DNA from: Hymenobacter sp. 15J16-1T3B
GTDB lineage: Bacteria > Bacteroidota > Bacteroidia > Cytophagales > Hymenobacteraceae
Direction: 5' to 3'
NCBI RefSeq assembly: GCF_020711235.1
Contig: NZ_JAJFAV010000016.1
Location: forward strand, 1-64,000
Length of the DNA stretch: 64,000 nucleotides
Shown: one piece after another, positions 14,514 to 22,695 of the stretch
Layout of the letters: each line of letters starts with the position of its first letter
Position numbering within the stretch: the stretch's first letter is position 1
Notes under the pieces: model-generated
Database searches by the model: none
Seen by the model: only the letters and a program-made list of their open reading frames with translations
Told to the model about the DNA's origin: nothing
Made by a program: the position numbers and the translations under genes

Positions 14514-17174
14514 TTAGTGGCGCACCACCAATTTCTGGCTTGTGGTGCCGGCCGAACCGGTCAGGCGTACCACGTAGATGCCGGCCGGCAGCGCGGCCGT
14601 GCTTAGCTCCACGCCTTCGGTCTGCAGCTGGGTGGCGGGCACCGTCTGGCGCTGCACCACCTGACCGAGGTTGTTCACCAGCTCCAGCTGCACCGGGCGC
14701 TGCGAGGCGGCGTACTGGCGCACCGTCACGCGGTCCTGGGCGGGGTTGGGGTACACGGCCAGGGTTTCGGTGGCCTGCTTGGGCTTGCTGGCCAGCACGG
14801 TGGTGGGCAGGTCGTAGGCCACCGTCTGGTCAGTGAGGACGGCCGAGGAGCCCTGGCTGGCGCTGGCGCCCATGCCGCGGCGGGCAAACACCTGCCAGAT
14901 CAGGGCCGCGTTGGCGGCGTTGTTGTTGATGGAATCCGCCTTCAGAATGCCGTTGCGGCCGGCAATGAAGCCGGGCGAGCAGCCCTGGTACTTGCAGCCG
15001 TCTATGACGAGCTTCAGGGCAATGTTGTTGCCGCCGGTGCTGCCGTAGAGGTCCGTGTTGTAGCCGTAGCGCTGAATCAGGGCCCAGTTCAGGTCCCAGA
15101 GCGTGGCGCACCAGATTTCCCCGTTGTTGTGCGACTCGGTGTAGGGCGACACGCCCAGGTTGGCGTAGGTCAGGTTGTTCACCGTCATGTCGGTGGAGTA
15201 GGGCTTGGTGCGGATGCCGGCGCCGGTGGCCGGCTCCGAGCCGGCGTAGGTCCCAATGCCGCGGGCCGTGGTGCCCACGTCGGTGGGTTTGGTAGTCATC
15301 CACAGGGCGAAAAAGTCGCTCCAGCCTTCGCCCATCTGCTCGGCGTTGCTCAAGCAGCCCGAGCCGGTGCCGGTCAGGCGGTTGGTAATGCCGTGGCCGT
15401 ATTCGTGGGCGATGATGCCGTTGTCCAGGTCGCCGTCGCGGTCAATCATCGAGGCCGTGGCCGACACTGCGCCGGAGTTCAGGTAAGCCAGCAGCTGCTC
15501 GCCGTTGGCGCGCGTGATGAAGATGGCCGGGATGTGAATACCGTTCGAGTCGGGGGCAGCGCCGCTCATCGTCACCAGCTGCGTGGTATTCTGGATGCTG
15601 TCCATCACGATGACCATGCGGGCCCCGGCGGCTTCGGCGGCCTTCACCTTGGCGGTGAAGTTGCAGCCGCCGCGCTTCATCAGCGCGATTTTGCCGCTCA
15701 CGGCCGCCGCGTTGGGCAGCGGCGTGGTGCAGCCCGGGCCGGCGTACACGAGCGGTGCGCTCAGCGGCGACACCATGGCCAAGCGGCGGCCAAACCCGGC
15801 CGGCGCGAAGGTGAACGGCCCGATGGTGGTGCCGCCCGGCACCGCAAACGTGAGTGACTGTTCGTTCGTCTCCCACAGGTACATCTGCATGCGCGGCTGG
15901 TTGCCTTCGCGCGGCGAGGCAAAGTTGGCGTTGTTCAGCCCGCCGCCGTCCTGGGCTTCGGCCTGCACAAAGTCGTTGCCCAGGCCCGAGCCCGAGTAGT
16001 TGGTCATCTGGAAGTTGCGGGCCGCCTCGGTGAAGCCGTGGCGGGCCGTCACGTCGTGCATGACGTTGTTCCAGTAGAAGAGGTTGGTGACGGCCACGGC
16101 CTCGTTGGAGTTGGCCGAGTTGGTAGCCGTGTACGGGAAGTCGAAGGTGAGCTGCGCGGTACCGTCGGGGTTGAAACCGGGCGTGTAGGTGTTGCTGGTC
16201 GAGCCGGAATTGCGCGAACGGCGGTCCTCGTAGGCGTGCGCGTTGTTGCCGCGGGTAATGGTGTATTCCGCGCCGGCTACGCCGTTGGTGTCGTGCCAGC
16301 CGAAGGGCGAGGCCGCGGCGTTAGCCGGGTCCACCACCAGCTGCCGGGTGCCGTGAATGGGGCTTTCCACGGTTAGCGGCCACACGTTGTAGCTGTTGGG
16401 CACGTTGGTGCGGCCAGCCGTGGCGGGCGTTGCGGCGGCCACCGTTGCCGGGCGCTGGGCGCTGCTGGGCAGGGCCTGCCGCTGCCGGCGCTGCACCATG
16501 GCCGCAAACGAGGCTTCCTCGCTCACCACGAAGTCAGTGCGGTCGAGCAGCTGGCCGGTCGTCGCGTCGATGCGCGCGTCCCAGTAGTGCTGGGCGTCGA
16601 GCGGGTAGAGCGTCACGTTCCACACCAGAGCCAGGCGGCCGTCGGGGCGCAGGGAGTACATCAGCTGCACCGGAATCTTTTCCAGCGAAATGCCGCCGTC
16701 CGAAAACGTCAGGCCTTCCGTGATGCTGCCGTCCTTTTCCACGCGCAGGCCCTGCGGAGCGGGCATGTTCAGGGCGCGGGCGGCGGCGGCCACGGCCTGC
16801 ACCGGCGAGAGGCCGGGCGTGGCCGCGTTGGCCACGGCGGCCGCGTTCGGCACGAAGGTGTTGTGCGACTGCACCACCTTGCCGTTGCGGTCGAAGTGCA
16901 CCTCAATCACGGCGCCGTATACCTCCACGCCCTGCACGCGCTGGCGCAGGTAGAGGTGGGTCACGCCGTTGTCGGCGTCGGTGTACTCGGAGGCCACGGC
17001 CGGGTTGCGCAGGTCGGCTTCGCTCAGGCCGAGCTTGACGCGGCGGGCGTTGAGGTATTCCAGGCCGCGCGTCAGCGACGAGGAGGTGACTTGCTGAGCC
17101 AGGCCCAAGCTCGGCAATGCCAACAAGGTGGCCAGCGTGAGCGTCCGGCCAAGGTGCGTAAACGTGTGTTTCAT
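14514..17174 (-). CDS. Secreted M36 (fungalysin-type) metallopeptidase with PA and T9SS domains
   Basis: The 886-residue protein has a signal peptide (ending near GLAQQ), an FTP-type propeptide (residues about 35-200, including VTHLYLRQRVQGVEVYGA), a peptidase M36 domain with the zinc site HEYGHG near residue 587 and the third ligand in MGEGWSDFF near 617, a protease-associated insert (residues about 455-560, IALMKRGGCNFTAKVKAAEA), and a C-terminal type A T9SS sorting domain (residues about 805-886, VYPNPAQDRVTV ... GIYVVRL ... KLVVRH). It should be exported by Sec, cross the outer membrane through T9SS, and act as an extracellular protease after propeptide cleavage. It is monocistronic. Confidence 0.95.
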   Translation of the reverse strand: MKHTFTHLGRTLTLATLLALPSLGLAQQVTSSSLTRGLEYLNARRVKLGLSEADLRNPAVASEYTDADNGVTHLYLRQRVQGVEVYGAVIEVHFDRNGKVVQSHNTFVPNAAAVANAATPGLSPVQAVAAAARALNMPAPQGLRVEKDGSITEGLTFSDGGISLEKIPVQLMYSLRPDGRLALVWNVTLYPLDAQHYWDARIDATTGQLLDRTDFVVSEEASFAAMVQRRQRQALPSSAQRPATVAAATPATAGRTNVPNSYNVWPLTVESPIHGTRQLVVDPANAAASPFGWHDTNGVAGAEYTITRGNNAHAYEDRRSRNSGSTSNTYTPGFNPDGTAQLTFDFPYTATNSANSNEAVAVTNLFYWNNVMHDVTARHGFTEAARNFQMTNYSGSGLGNDFVQAEAQDGGGLNNANFASPREGNQPRMQMYLWETNEQSLTFAVPGGTTIGPFTFAPAGFGRRLAMVSPLSAPLVYAGPGCTTPLPNAAAVSGKIALMKRGGCNFTAKVKAAEAAGARMVIVMDSIQNTTQLVTMSGAAPDSNGIHIPAIFITRANGEQLLAYLNSGAVSATASMIDRDGDLDNGIIAHEYGHGITNRLTGTGSGCLSNAEQMGEGWSDFFALWMTTKPTDVGTTARGIGTYAGSEPATGAGIRTKPYSTDMTVNNLTYANLGVSPYTESHNNGEIWCATLWDLNWALIQRYGYNTDLYGSTGGNNIALKLVIDGCKYQGCSPGFIAGRNGILKADSINNNAANAALIWQVFARRGMGASASQGSSAVLTDQTVAYDLPTTVLASKPKQATETLAVYPNPAQDRVTVRQYAASQRPVQLELVNNLGQVVQRQTVPATQLQTEGVELSTAALPAGIYVVRLTGSAGTTSQKLVVRH

Positions 17175-17296
17175 GCAGGAAAATGAAGGGGCAAAAGATC
17201 AACGTGCCTCTCGTCTGCGGAAAAGCAGATTAAAGGCCCGTTAAAAATACCATTTTGCCGGGTGATTTCCGCATGAAGACGCGCGCTGCCCGGCAA

Positions 17297-17839
17297 TTAT
17301 GTCGCCGAGGTCACGCCCCACTTCGTGAGCACGTCCCACACGAGCACGCCCACCGTCACCGACACGTTCAACGAATGCTTGGTGCCGAACTGCGGAATTT
17401 CCACCGCCGCGTCGCAGTGCGGGAGCACTGCGTCGTCCACGCCGAACACCTCGTTGCCGAACACCAGGGCCAGCGGCCGGTCGGGGGCGGGCTGAAACGC
17501 GGGCAGCGGCACCGAGCCGGTCGTCTGTTCCACGGCCACCACCTGCCAGCCCTCGGCCCGCAGCCGCGCCACCAGGGCCGGCACGTCGGGCGCGTGCTCC
17601 CAGGGCACCGACTCGTCGGAGCCCAGCGCGGTCTTGGTGATTTCGCGGTGCGGCGGCCGGCCGGTGATGCCGCCGAGCCAGAGCTTGCTGACCGCAAAGG
17701 CGTCGCAGGTGCGGAAGGCGGCGCCCACGTTGTGCAGGCTGCGCACGTTGTCGAGCACCACGCACAAGGGGAATTTCTCCGTATTTTTGAAGTCCTCGAC
17801 CGTGAGCCGGTTCAGCTCGTGGATGGTTAGTTTCCGCAT
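17297..17839 (-). CDS. TrmH/SpoU family RNA 2'-O-methyltransferase
   Basis: The 180-residue protein is a stand-alone SPOUT catalytic domain. The three motifs are present: motif 1 LDNVRSLHNVGAAFRTCDAF (residues about 30-49), motif 2 LALVFGNEVFGVDD near 120, and motif 3 FGTKHSLNVSVTVGVLVWD near 150, which together form the knot that binds S-adenosylmethionine. It methylates the ribose 2'-OH of tRNA or rRNA; length and sequence resemble small TrmH-like members, but the target nucleotide cannot be read. No separate RNA-binding domain is present. It is divergent from mutS. Confidence 0.92.
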   Translation of the reverse strand: MRKLTIHELNRLTVEDFKNTEKFPLCVVLDNVRSLHNVGAAFRTCDAFAVSKLWLGGITGRPPHREITKTALGSDESVPWEHAPDVPALVARLRAEGWQVVAVEQTTGSVPLPAFQPAPDRPLALVFGNEVFGVDDAVLPHCDAAVEIPQFGTKHSLNVSVTVGVLVWDVLTKWGVTSAT

Positions 17840-18017
17840 GAGAAAGGGCGTAGGCTTCGCCGAAATCCTGTTTTGCAGCCGCCCGCGCAGCTAATAGAAC
17901 GATACCGCCCGAACCCGTTGTTCCGACGAAAGCGCAAGCTACGGCTCACCGCTCTTTTTTGCCCGATCCGCCGGGCCGCGCGCCGGCCCGCTCATTACCT
18001 ATTGCCGCTCCTCCGCC

Positions 18018-20777
18018 GTGAAGACTGCTACCGATAAGCCCGATAAGAAAGCCGTGCGCACCCACGGCACCCTCGGCCCCGCCCCCGTGGCCGATACCCC
18101 GCTGATGAAGCAGTACCACCAGCTCAAGCAGCAGCACCCCGGCGCGCTGCTCCTGTTTCGGGTGGGCGACTTCTACGAAACCTTCGGCGAGGACGCCGTG
18201 ACGGCCGCCCGCATCCTGGGCATCGTCGAAACCAAGCGCGGCGCCGGCACCTCGGCCGAAACCGCCCTGGCCGGCTTCCCGCACCACTCGCTCGATACCT
18301 ACTTGCCCAAGCTGGTGCGCGCCGGCCAGCGCGTAGCCATCTGCGACCAACTCGAAGACCCCAAGCAGGCCAAAGGACTCGTCAAACGCGGCATTACCGA
18401 GCTGGTGACGCCCGGCGTGAGCTTGCACGACAACGTGCTGGAGCGCCGTTCAAACAACTACCTGGCTGCCGTGTACTTCGGCCGCGGGCAGCAGGCGGGC
18501 ATCTCCTTCCTCGACATCAGCACCGGCGAATTCCTCGTGGCCCAGGGCGACATGGGCTACCTCGGCAAGCTGCTGCAAAACTTTGCGCCCTCGGAGGTGC
18601 TGCTCTGCAAAAACAGCCGCCGCGACTTCGAAACCGCCTTTGGCCCCGATTTCTGCACCTACGCCCTCGACGAGTGGGTGTTCGGCGGCGACTACGCCCA
18701 CGAAACGCTCACGCGCCACTTCAAGACCACCAGTCTCAAGGGCTTCGGCGTCGATAACCTGACCGACGGCATCATCGCCGCCGGCTGCATCCTGCACTAC
18801 CTGGCCGAAACCAAGCACAACGACATCGGCCACATCAACGGCATCGGGCGCCTGGAGGAAGACAAGTACGTGTGGCTGGACCGCTTTACCGTGCGCAACC
18901 TGGAGCTGCTTTCGGCCCAGCACGCCGGCGGCGTCCCGCTCATCGACGTACTCGACCAGACCCTCACGCCCATGGGCGCCCGCCTGCTGCGCAAGTGGGT
19001 GGTGTTGCCGCTGAAGGAGCCCGCCCAGATTCAGCGCCGCCTCGACACGGTGCAGGCCCTGCACGAGCAATCCGAGCTGCTGGAAGCCATCCGCGACCAG
19101 CTGCGCCAGATCAACGATTTGGAGCGCCTGATTTCCAAAGTCGCCGTGCGCCGCGTGAATCCGCGGGAGCTGCTGCAGCTCAGCCGTGCCCTCGAAGCCC
19201 TGGCGCCCATGCGCGAGCTGCTGCACGCCAGCGGCGTGCGCGCCCTGCAGAAGCTGGCCGATCAGCTCAACCCCTGCGACACCTTGCGCCGCGAAATCCA
19301 AAGCAAGATCCGCCCCGACGCCGGCGTGCTCACCAACCAGGGCAACCTCATCCTCGACGGCATCGACGCGGAGCTGGACGAGCTGCGCGCCATTGCCTAC
19401 ACCGGCAAGGATTACCTACTGCAACTGCAGCAGCGGGAGCAGCGCAACACCGGCATCAGCTCGCTGAAAGTGGCCTACAACAAGGTGTTCGGCTACTACC
19501 TCGAAGTCACCAACGCCCACAAGGACAAGGTGCCCACGGAGTGGATTCGCAAGCAGACCTTGGTGAATGCCGAGCGCTACATCACCGAGGAGCTGAAAAC
19601 CTACGAGGAGAAAATCCTGCACGCGGAGGAGCGCCTGTTCGTCATCGAGCAGCGCATCTACGACGAGCTGGTGCTGACCGCCAACGAGTTTGTGAGCCAG
19701 GTGCAGCAGAACGCCCGTACCGTGGCCGTGCTCGACTGCCTGGCCTCCTTCGCCAGCACCGCCCGCCAGCACCGCTACGTGCGCCCCACCGTCGACGACG
19801 GCAGCCTGCTCGACATCCGCCAGGGCCGCCACCCGGTTATCGAGCGGCAGCTGCCCCCCGGCGAGCAGTACATCCCGAACGACATCCGCCTCGACCGCGA
19901 CGAGCAGCAAATCGTCGTTATCACCGGTCCGAACATGGCCGGCAAATCGGCCCTGCTGCGCCAGACGGCCCTCATTGCCCTATTGGCCCAGATCGGCTCC
20001 TTCGTGCCCGCCCAGGCCGCCCATGTCGGCGTCATCGACAAGATTTTCACCCGCGTCGGCGCCTCCGACAACCTCTCCAAGGGCGAGAGTACCTTCATGG
20101 TGGAAATGACCGAAACGGCCTCCATCCTGAACAACCTCTCCGACCGCAGCCTGGTGCTGATGGACGAAATCGGCCGCGGCACCAGCACCTACGACGGCAT
20201 CAGCATTGCCTGGGCCATCGTGGAGCACCTGCACAATCACCCCAAGGCCCGGGCCAAAACGCTGTTCGCCACCCACTACCACGAGCTGAACGAACTGGCC
20301 GAGCAGTGCCCGCGCGTGCGCAACTACAACGTGGCCGTGAAGGAAGCCGACGGCCGCATCCTGTTCCTGCGCAAGCTGCAAGAAGGCGGCTCCGAGCACA
20401 GTTTCGGCATTCACGTGGCCCGCATGGCCGGCATGCCGCCCGCCGTGGTGCTGCGCGCCAACGAAATCATGCACCATTTGGAGCAGGAGCGCACCAGCGT
20501 CGGCGCCGAAGAAGGGGTAGGGGAGGAGGCCGAGTTGATCGATGCCGATGCAACGGCAAAGCCAAGCCGCAACGGCAAGGCCCAGCCCCACGCCCGCCCG
20601 GTCGCCACGGCCAGCGCCCCGCGCCCCACGCTGCAACTCAGCATGTTCGAGCCCGCCGACCCGGTTTTGGAAGGCATCCGCGACTTGTTGCAGCACCTCG
20701 ATGTAAACACGCTCACGCCTATCGAAGCCCTGCTAAAGCTCAACGAACTAAAGCTGGCCCTCAGTCGCAAAAGCTAG
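18018..20777 (+). CDS. mutS: DNA mismatch repair protein MutS
   Basis: This 919-residue MutS has the full domain order. The mismatch-recognition F-Y-E sits near residues 52-54 ([12 protein letters not shown]). The connector, lever and clamp follow, then the ATPase with Walker A GPNMAGKS near residue 637, the signature loop around [14 protein letters not shown], Walker [17 protein letters not shown] near 712 and [12 protein letters not shown] charged variable linker (residues about 830-870) precedes the C-terminal [11 protein letters not shown] tail, which resembles a beta-clamp or tetramer region. It recognises mismatches and starts repair together with MutL, which is not in the window. The start is GTG 18018. 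Ala in the Walker A loop in place of the more usual Gly is not a defect. Confidence 0.97.
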   Translation: MKTATDKPDKKAVRTHGTLGPAPVADTPLMKQYHQLKQQHPGALLLFRVGDFYETFGEDAVTAARILGIVETKRGAGTSAETALAGFPHHSLDTYLPKLVRAGQRVAICDQLEDPKQAKGLVKRGITELVTPGVSLHDNVLERRSNNYLAAVYFGRGQQAGISFLDISTGEFLVAQGDMGYLGKLLQNFAPSEVLLCKNSRRDFETAFGPDFCTYALDEWVFGGDYAHETLTRHFKTTSLKGFGVDNLTDGIIAAGCILHYLAETKHNDIGHINGIGRLEEDKYVWLDRFTVRNLELLSAQHAGGVPLIDVLDQTLTPMGARLLRKWVVLPLKEPAQIQRRLDTVQALHEQSELLEAIRDQLRQINDLERLISKVAVRRVNPRELLQLSRALEALAPMRELLHASGVRALQKLADQLNPCDTLRREIQSKIRPDAGVLTNQGNLILDGIDAELDELRAIAYTGKDYLLQLQQREQRNTGISSLKVAYNKVFGYYLEVTNAHKDKVPTEWIRKQTLVNAERYITEELKTYEEKILHAEERLFVIEQRIYDELVLTANEFVSQVQQNARTVAVLDCLASFASTARQHRYVRPTVDDGSLLDIRQGRHPVIERQLPPGEQYIPNDIRLDRDEQQIVVITGPNMAGKSALLRQTALIALLAQIGSFVPAQAAHVGVIDKIFTRVGASDNLSKGESTFMVEMTETASILNNLSDRSLVLMDEIGRGTSTYDGISIAWAIVEHLHNHPKARAKTLFATHYHELNELAEQCPRVRNYNVAVKEADGRILFLRKLQEGGSEHSFGIHVARMAGMPPAVVLRANEIMHHLEQERTSVGAEEGVGEEAELIDADATAKPSRNGKAQPHARPVATASAPRPTLQLSMFEPADPVLEGIRDLLQHLDVNTLTPIEALLKLNELKLALSRKS

Positions 20778-20961
20778 CGCCCAACATTGGGCTTTCGTCG
20801 GTGACCTTAACTGCGCACCGCAGCACTATTTCCAGTCAACTGACTTCTGGATGCCTCCCAGAACGGTTAAGTTTGCTGCTCTTTTTAGAGAATGATTTGA
20901 AAAAAAGTGCCTGAGAATGAAAAGGAAGCGGTTTTGCTGCGGAAAAAATGAGCGCCGGGGC

Positions 20962-20991
20962 TTGACTTCAGAAATTCTTGCGTTACCTTTG
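20962..20991 (+). promoter_or_regulatory. Promoter of the tRNA-Gly/tRNA-Leu unit
   Basis: TTG at 20962-20964, a 19-base spacer and TACCTTTG at 20984-20991 form the clearest Bacteroidota housekeeping promoter in the window, 38 bases before the tRNA-Gly gene. Confidence 0.85.
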
Positions 20992-21029
20992 TGTCATCAA
21001 TTCGCCAGCACGGTGAATGATGACCTCAA

Positions 21030-21102
21030 GCGAGAGTAGCTCAGTTGGTAGAGCGCGACCTTGCCAAGGTCGAGGTCGCGAGTTCGAACCTCGTCTCCCG
21101 CT
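21030..21102 (+). tRNA. tRNA-Gly (anticodon GCC)
   Basis: A 73-base cloverleaf fits: acceptor GCGAGAG / CTCCCGC, D arm GCTC...GAGC, anticodon stem CGACC/GGTCG with loop TTGCCAA (anticodon GCC), and T arm GCGAG-TTCGAAC-CTCGT. The acceptor stem has an A4-C69 mismatch where a G-C pair is usual. The discriminator is T and CCA is not encoded. It is followed by its own terminator before the tRNA-Leu gene. Confidence 0.95.
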
Positions 21103-21107
21103 CAAGA

Positions 21108-21140
21108 AAGGATGCTGCTTCGGCAACATCCTTTTTTATT
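21108..21140 (+). terminator. Terminator between the two tRNA genes
   Basis: The stem aaggatg-c-tgc / gca-a-catcctt with a TTCG tetraloop is followed by a long T-rich run (21131-21143). It may be a partial terminator or a processing signal, as the next tRNA follows 20 bases later. Confidence 0.8.
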
Positions 21141-21162
21141 TTTGTGCAAGCCCTTTGCACAG

Positions 21163-21245
21163 GCCAGAGTGGTGTAATGGTAGCCACGAGGGACTTAAAA
21201 TCCCTTTTCCGCAAGGAAGTACGGGTTCGAGTCCCGTCTCTGGTA
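21163..21245 (+). tRNA. tRNA-Leu (anticodon TAA)
   Basis: An 83-base class II tRNA fits: acceptor GCCAGAG / CTCTGGT (G1-U72 wobble) with discriminator A, anticodon stem GGGA/TCCC with loop CTTAAAA (anticodon TAA), a long variable arm (ttccgcaaggaa) and T arm ACGGG-TTCGAGT-CCCGT. CCA is not encoded. Confidence 0.93.
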
Positions 21246-21255
21246 CGACATAAGT

Positions 21256-21286
21256 GCGGCCCCTCTGCCACCGGCGGAGGGGCCGC
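21256..21286. terminator. Terminator after tRNA-Leu
   Basis: A perfect ten-base GC stem (21256-21265 with 21277-21286) lies between the tRNA-Leu gene and the convergent exosortase pair, and may serve both directions. Confidence 0.75.
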
Positions 21287-21315
21287 GCTCGTTTGGTGGT
21301 TGCCGTAGCTGCCAC

Positions 21316-21834
21316 CTACTCCGGCCCGTCTGGGGCGGCGGGCTGAGCAGCCGCGTAGTGCCAGCGTAGCAGCGGCACCAAGGCAATAACCGGCAAGGGC
21401 GACACGATAAAGTCGATGAGGCGCCGGCCCAGCTGGTACGCCCAGGCGACGTCGCCGGCAAGCTTGCCCCCAAGCAGCAGCAGTGCGCTCAGCGCGAATA
21501 CAGCGAGGTAAAGGCCAAGAGCGGTGCGCACGGCGCGACGCGGCACTAGCAGGGCCAGTATCAGCAGGCAGATACCGGTGTAGGCCAGGCCGTAGGTGAG
21601 CATAGCCGGCAGGCTACGGGTGGTCACTTGGCCGCTGATACCTTGTTGGATGTGCTGGACTAGGTCGCTCAGGCCGATGGCGGCCAAGATACGCTGCCAG
21701 CCGGCGGTGAGCCAGGTAAAGACAGTGACGTCGTACGTGCCGACCCAGAAGAGCAGGGCCGCCAGCAGGCCCGCCAGCAGCAGCCGCGTGCCCCAGGGCA
21801 GCGCGCGGGGGCGGGACAACTCAGGCAGCTGCAT
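21316..21834 (-). CDS. Exosortase-associated membrane protein
   Basis: The 172-residue protein has about four hydrophobic helices (LLLAGLLAALLFWVG, LPAMLTYGLAYTGICLLILA, LGLYLAVFALSALLLLGG, FIVSPLPVIALVPLLR) and no catalytic motif that I can see. It overlaps the end of the exosortase gene by 14 bases and resembles, in size and position, the membrane proteins that accompany exosortases of the XrtF/XrtX type in Bacteroidota; the identification rests mainly on that context. It probably supports the exosortase in the inner membrane. I chose ATG at 21834 (MQLPELSRPRALP); the frame extends further upstream into a Cys-rich stretch that is an overlap artefact. Confidence 0.65.
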   Translation of the reverse strand: MQLPELSRPRALPWGTRLLLAGLLAALLFWVGTYDVTVFTWLTAGWQRILAAIGLSDLVQHIQQGISGQVTTRSLPAMLTYGLAYTGICLLILALLVPRRAVRTALGLYLAVFALSALLLLGGKLAGDVAWAYQLGRRLIDFIVSPLPVIALVPLLRWHYAAAQPAAPDGPE

Positions 21835-22348
21835 GGGGTTGCACGGCGTAGCGGCGCACCCACAGCATCCAGAGCAGGAAAATGCAGCCGTACACGACAA
21901 AGGTGAACGTGTAGTGGTGGTTGAAATCGACGGTGCTGCGCGAGTAGAGGTGATTCAGCGCCAGCGCCCCAACGCGCAGAATGTTGAGCAGGTAAATCAG
22001 CAGGACCCCGCCGGCCATGAACGGCACCTTGCGGCGCCAGCCGCCGCCCGGAAACGCCACGATAAACCCCACGAACAGGGCGTACAGCACCAGCCCGTTG
22101 CAGGCGTCGAAGACCAATACGGCCTCCTGTCCATCGACCGACACGGTGCGCCCGGCGGCCGCGCCGGCCCAGCCCAGCAGGCGCAGGGTGGCGGCACTGG
22201 CGGCGGCAATGTTGAGCGAAAGGGCTTGATCGAGGTGGCCGAGGGGGCGCAGCCACTGCTCATAGCCGAAAAACCAGAGCAGGTAAAGGCCAGTGGCGGT
22301 GAGCAGGAAGCGGCGCAGCAGCCGGGGATTGGTCGCGTAAGCTTGCAT
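21821..22348 (-). CDS. Exosortase/archaeosortase family protein
   Basis: The 175-residue membrane protein carries the three catalytic residues of exosortases in the right order: Cys in FDACNGLVLYALFVGF (near residue 83), Arg in YLLNILRVGALALNH (near 121) and His in DFNHHYTFTFVVYG (near 143). Exosortases cleave a C-terminal tripartite sorting tail of exported proteins at the inner membrane, much as sortases do in Gram-positives. It resembles the short Bacteroidota type found with one small membrane partner, here the overlapping next gene. No substrate with a recognisable C-terminal sorting tail, and no polysaccharide gene cluster typical of PEP-CTERM systems, is directly adjacent. Confidence 0.85.
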   Translation of the reverse strand: MQAYATNPRLLRRFLLTATGLYLLWFFGYEQWLRPLGHLDQALSLNIAAASAATLRLLGWAGAAAGRTVSVDGQEAVLVFDACNGLVLYALFVGFIVAFPGGGWRRKVPFMAGGVLLIYLLNILRVGALALNHLYSRSTVDFNHHYTFTFVVYGCIFLLWMLWVRRYAVQPHAAA

Positions 22349-22695
22349 GAGGTAAAGCTAGCACCGGAAACGCGGCACTTGCTAGCGCGCCCGGCCACAT
22401 AATCATGGGAGCGGTCCGGTCGATTCGGGGCTGCGGCTAGTCGGGTAAAGTTGAACGTTAGGCGAATTTCAATATAAACTACGGGGAAATATAAAACCAT
22501 TGTGTAGCTTTCCAGGAAATTCCCCCCGCCCAATCCGATTAGTCGGATAATCTCTCTTTCAGTGCTTTACATTACTGGCTAGCTGCCCGCCTGCGTAGTC
22601 GACCGTCACCTGACCTATGGTCCGGCGCGGCCTGCTTGCGGGTGGAGGGCTGGCTTTTCGCTTTTCCCTCTTTTTTACCACCTAACCCTTTTTTC
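22349..22695. other. Intergenic region between exosortase and giant surface protein genes
   Basis: The 347 bases hold the promoters of two divergent units, but no consensus box stands out. The middle (22450-22560) is AT-rich. A 16-base palindrome atccga-ttag-tcggat at 22533-22548 could be an operator; this is only a guess. An in-frame TTG at 22636 could extend the downstream gene, but the signal peptide begins at ATG 22696. Confidence 0.4.

Noticed and set aside
19926-19949. Ala in the MutS Walker A loop (GPNMAGKS) as a possible defect
   Set aside because: The essential Gly-Lys-Ser is intact, and the whole signature set around it is normal.
21017-21308. Protein frames running through the tRNA genes
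   Set aside because: The region folds into two complete tRNAs with a promoter and terminators; the frames are accidental.
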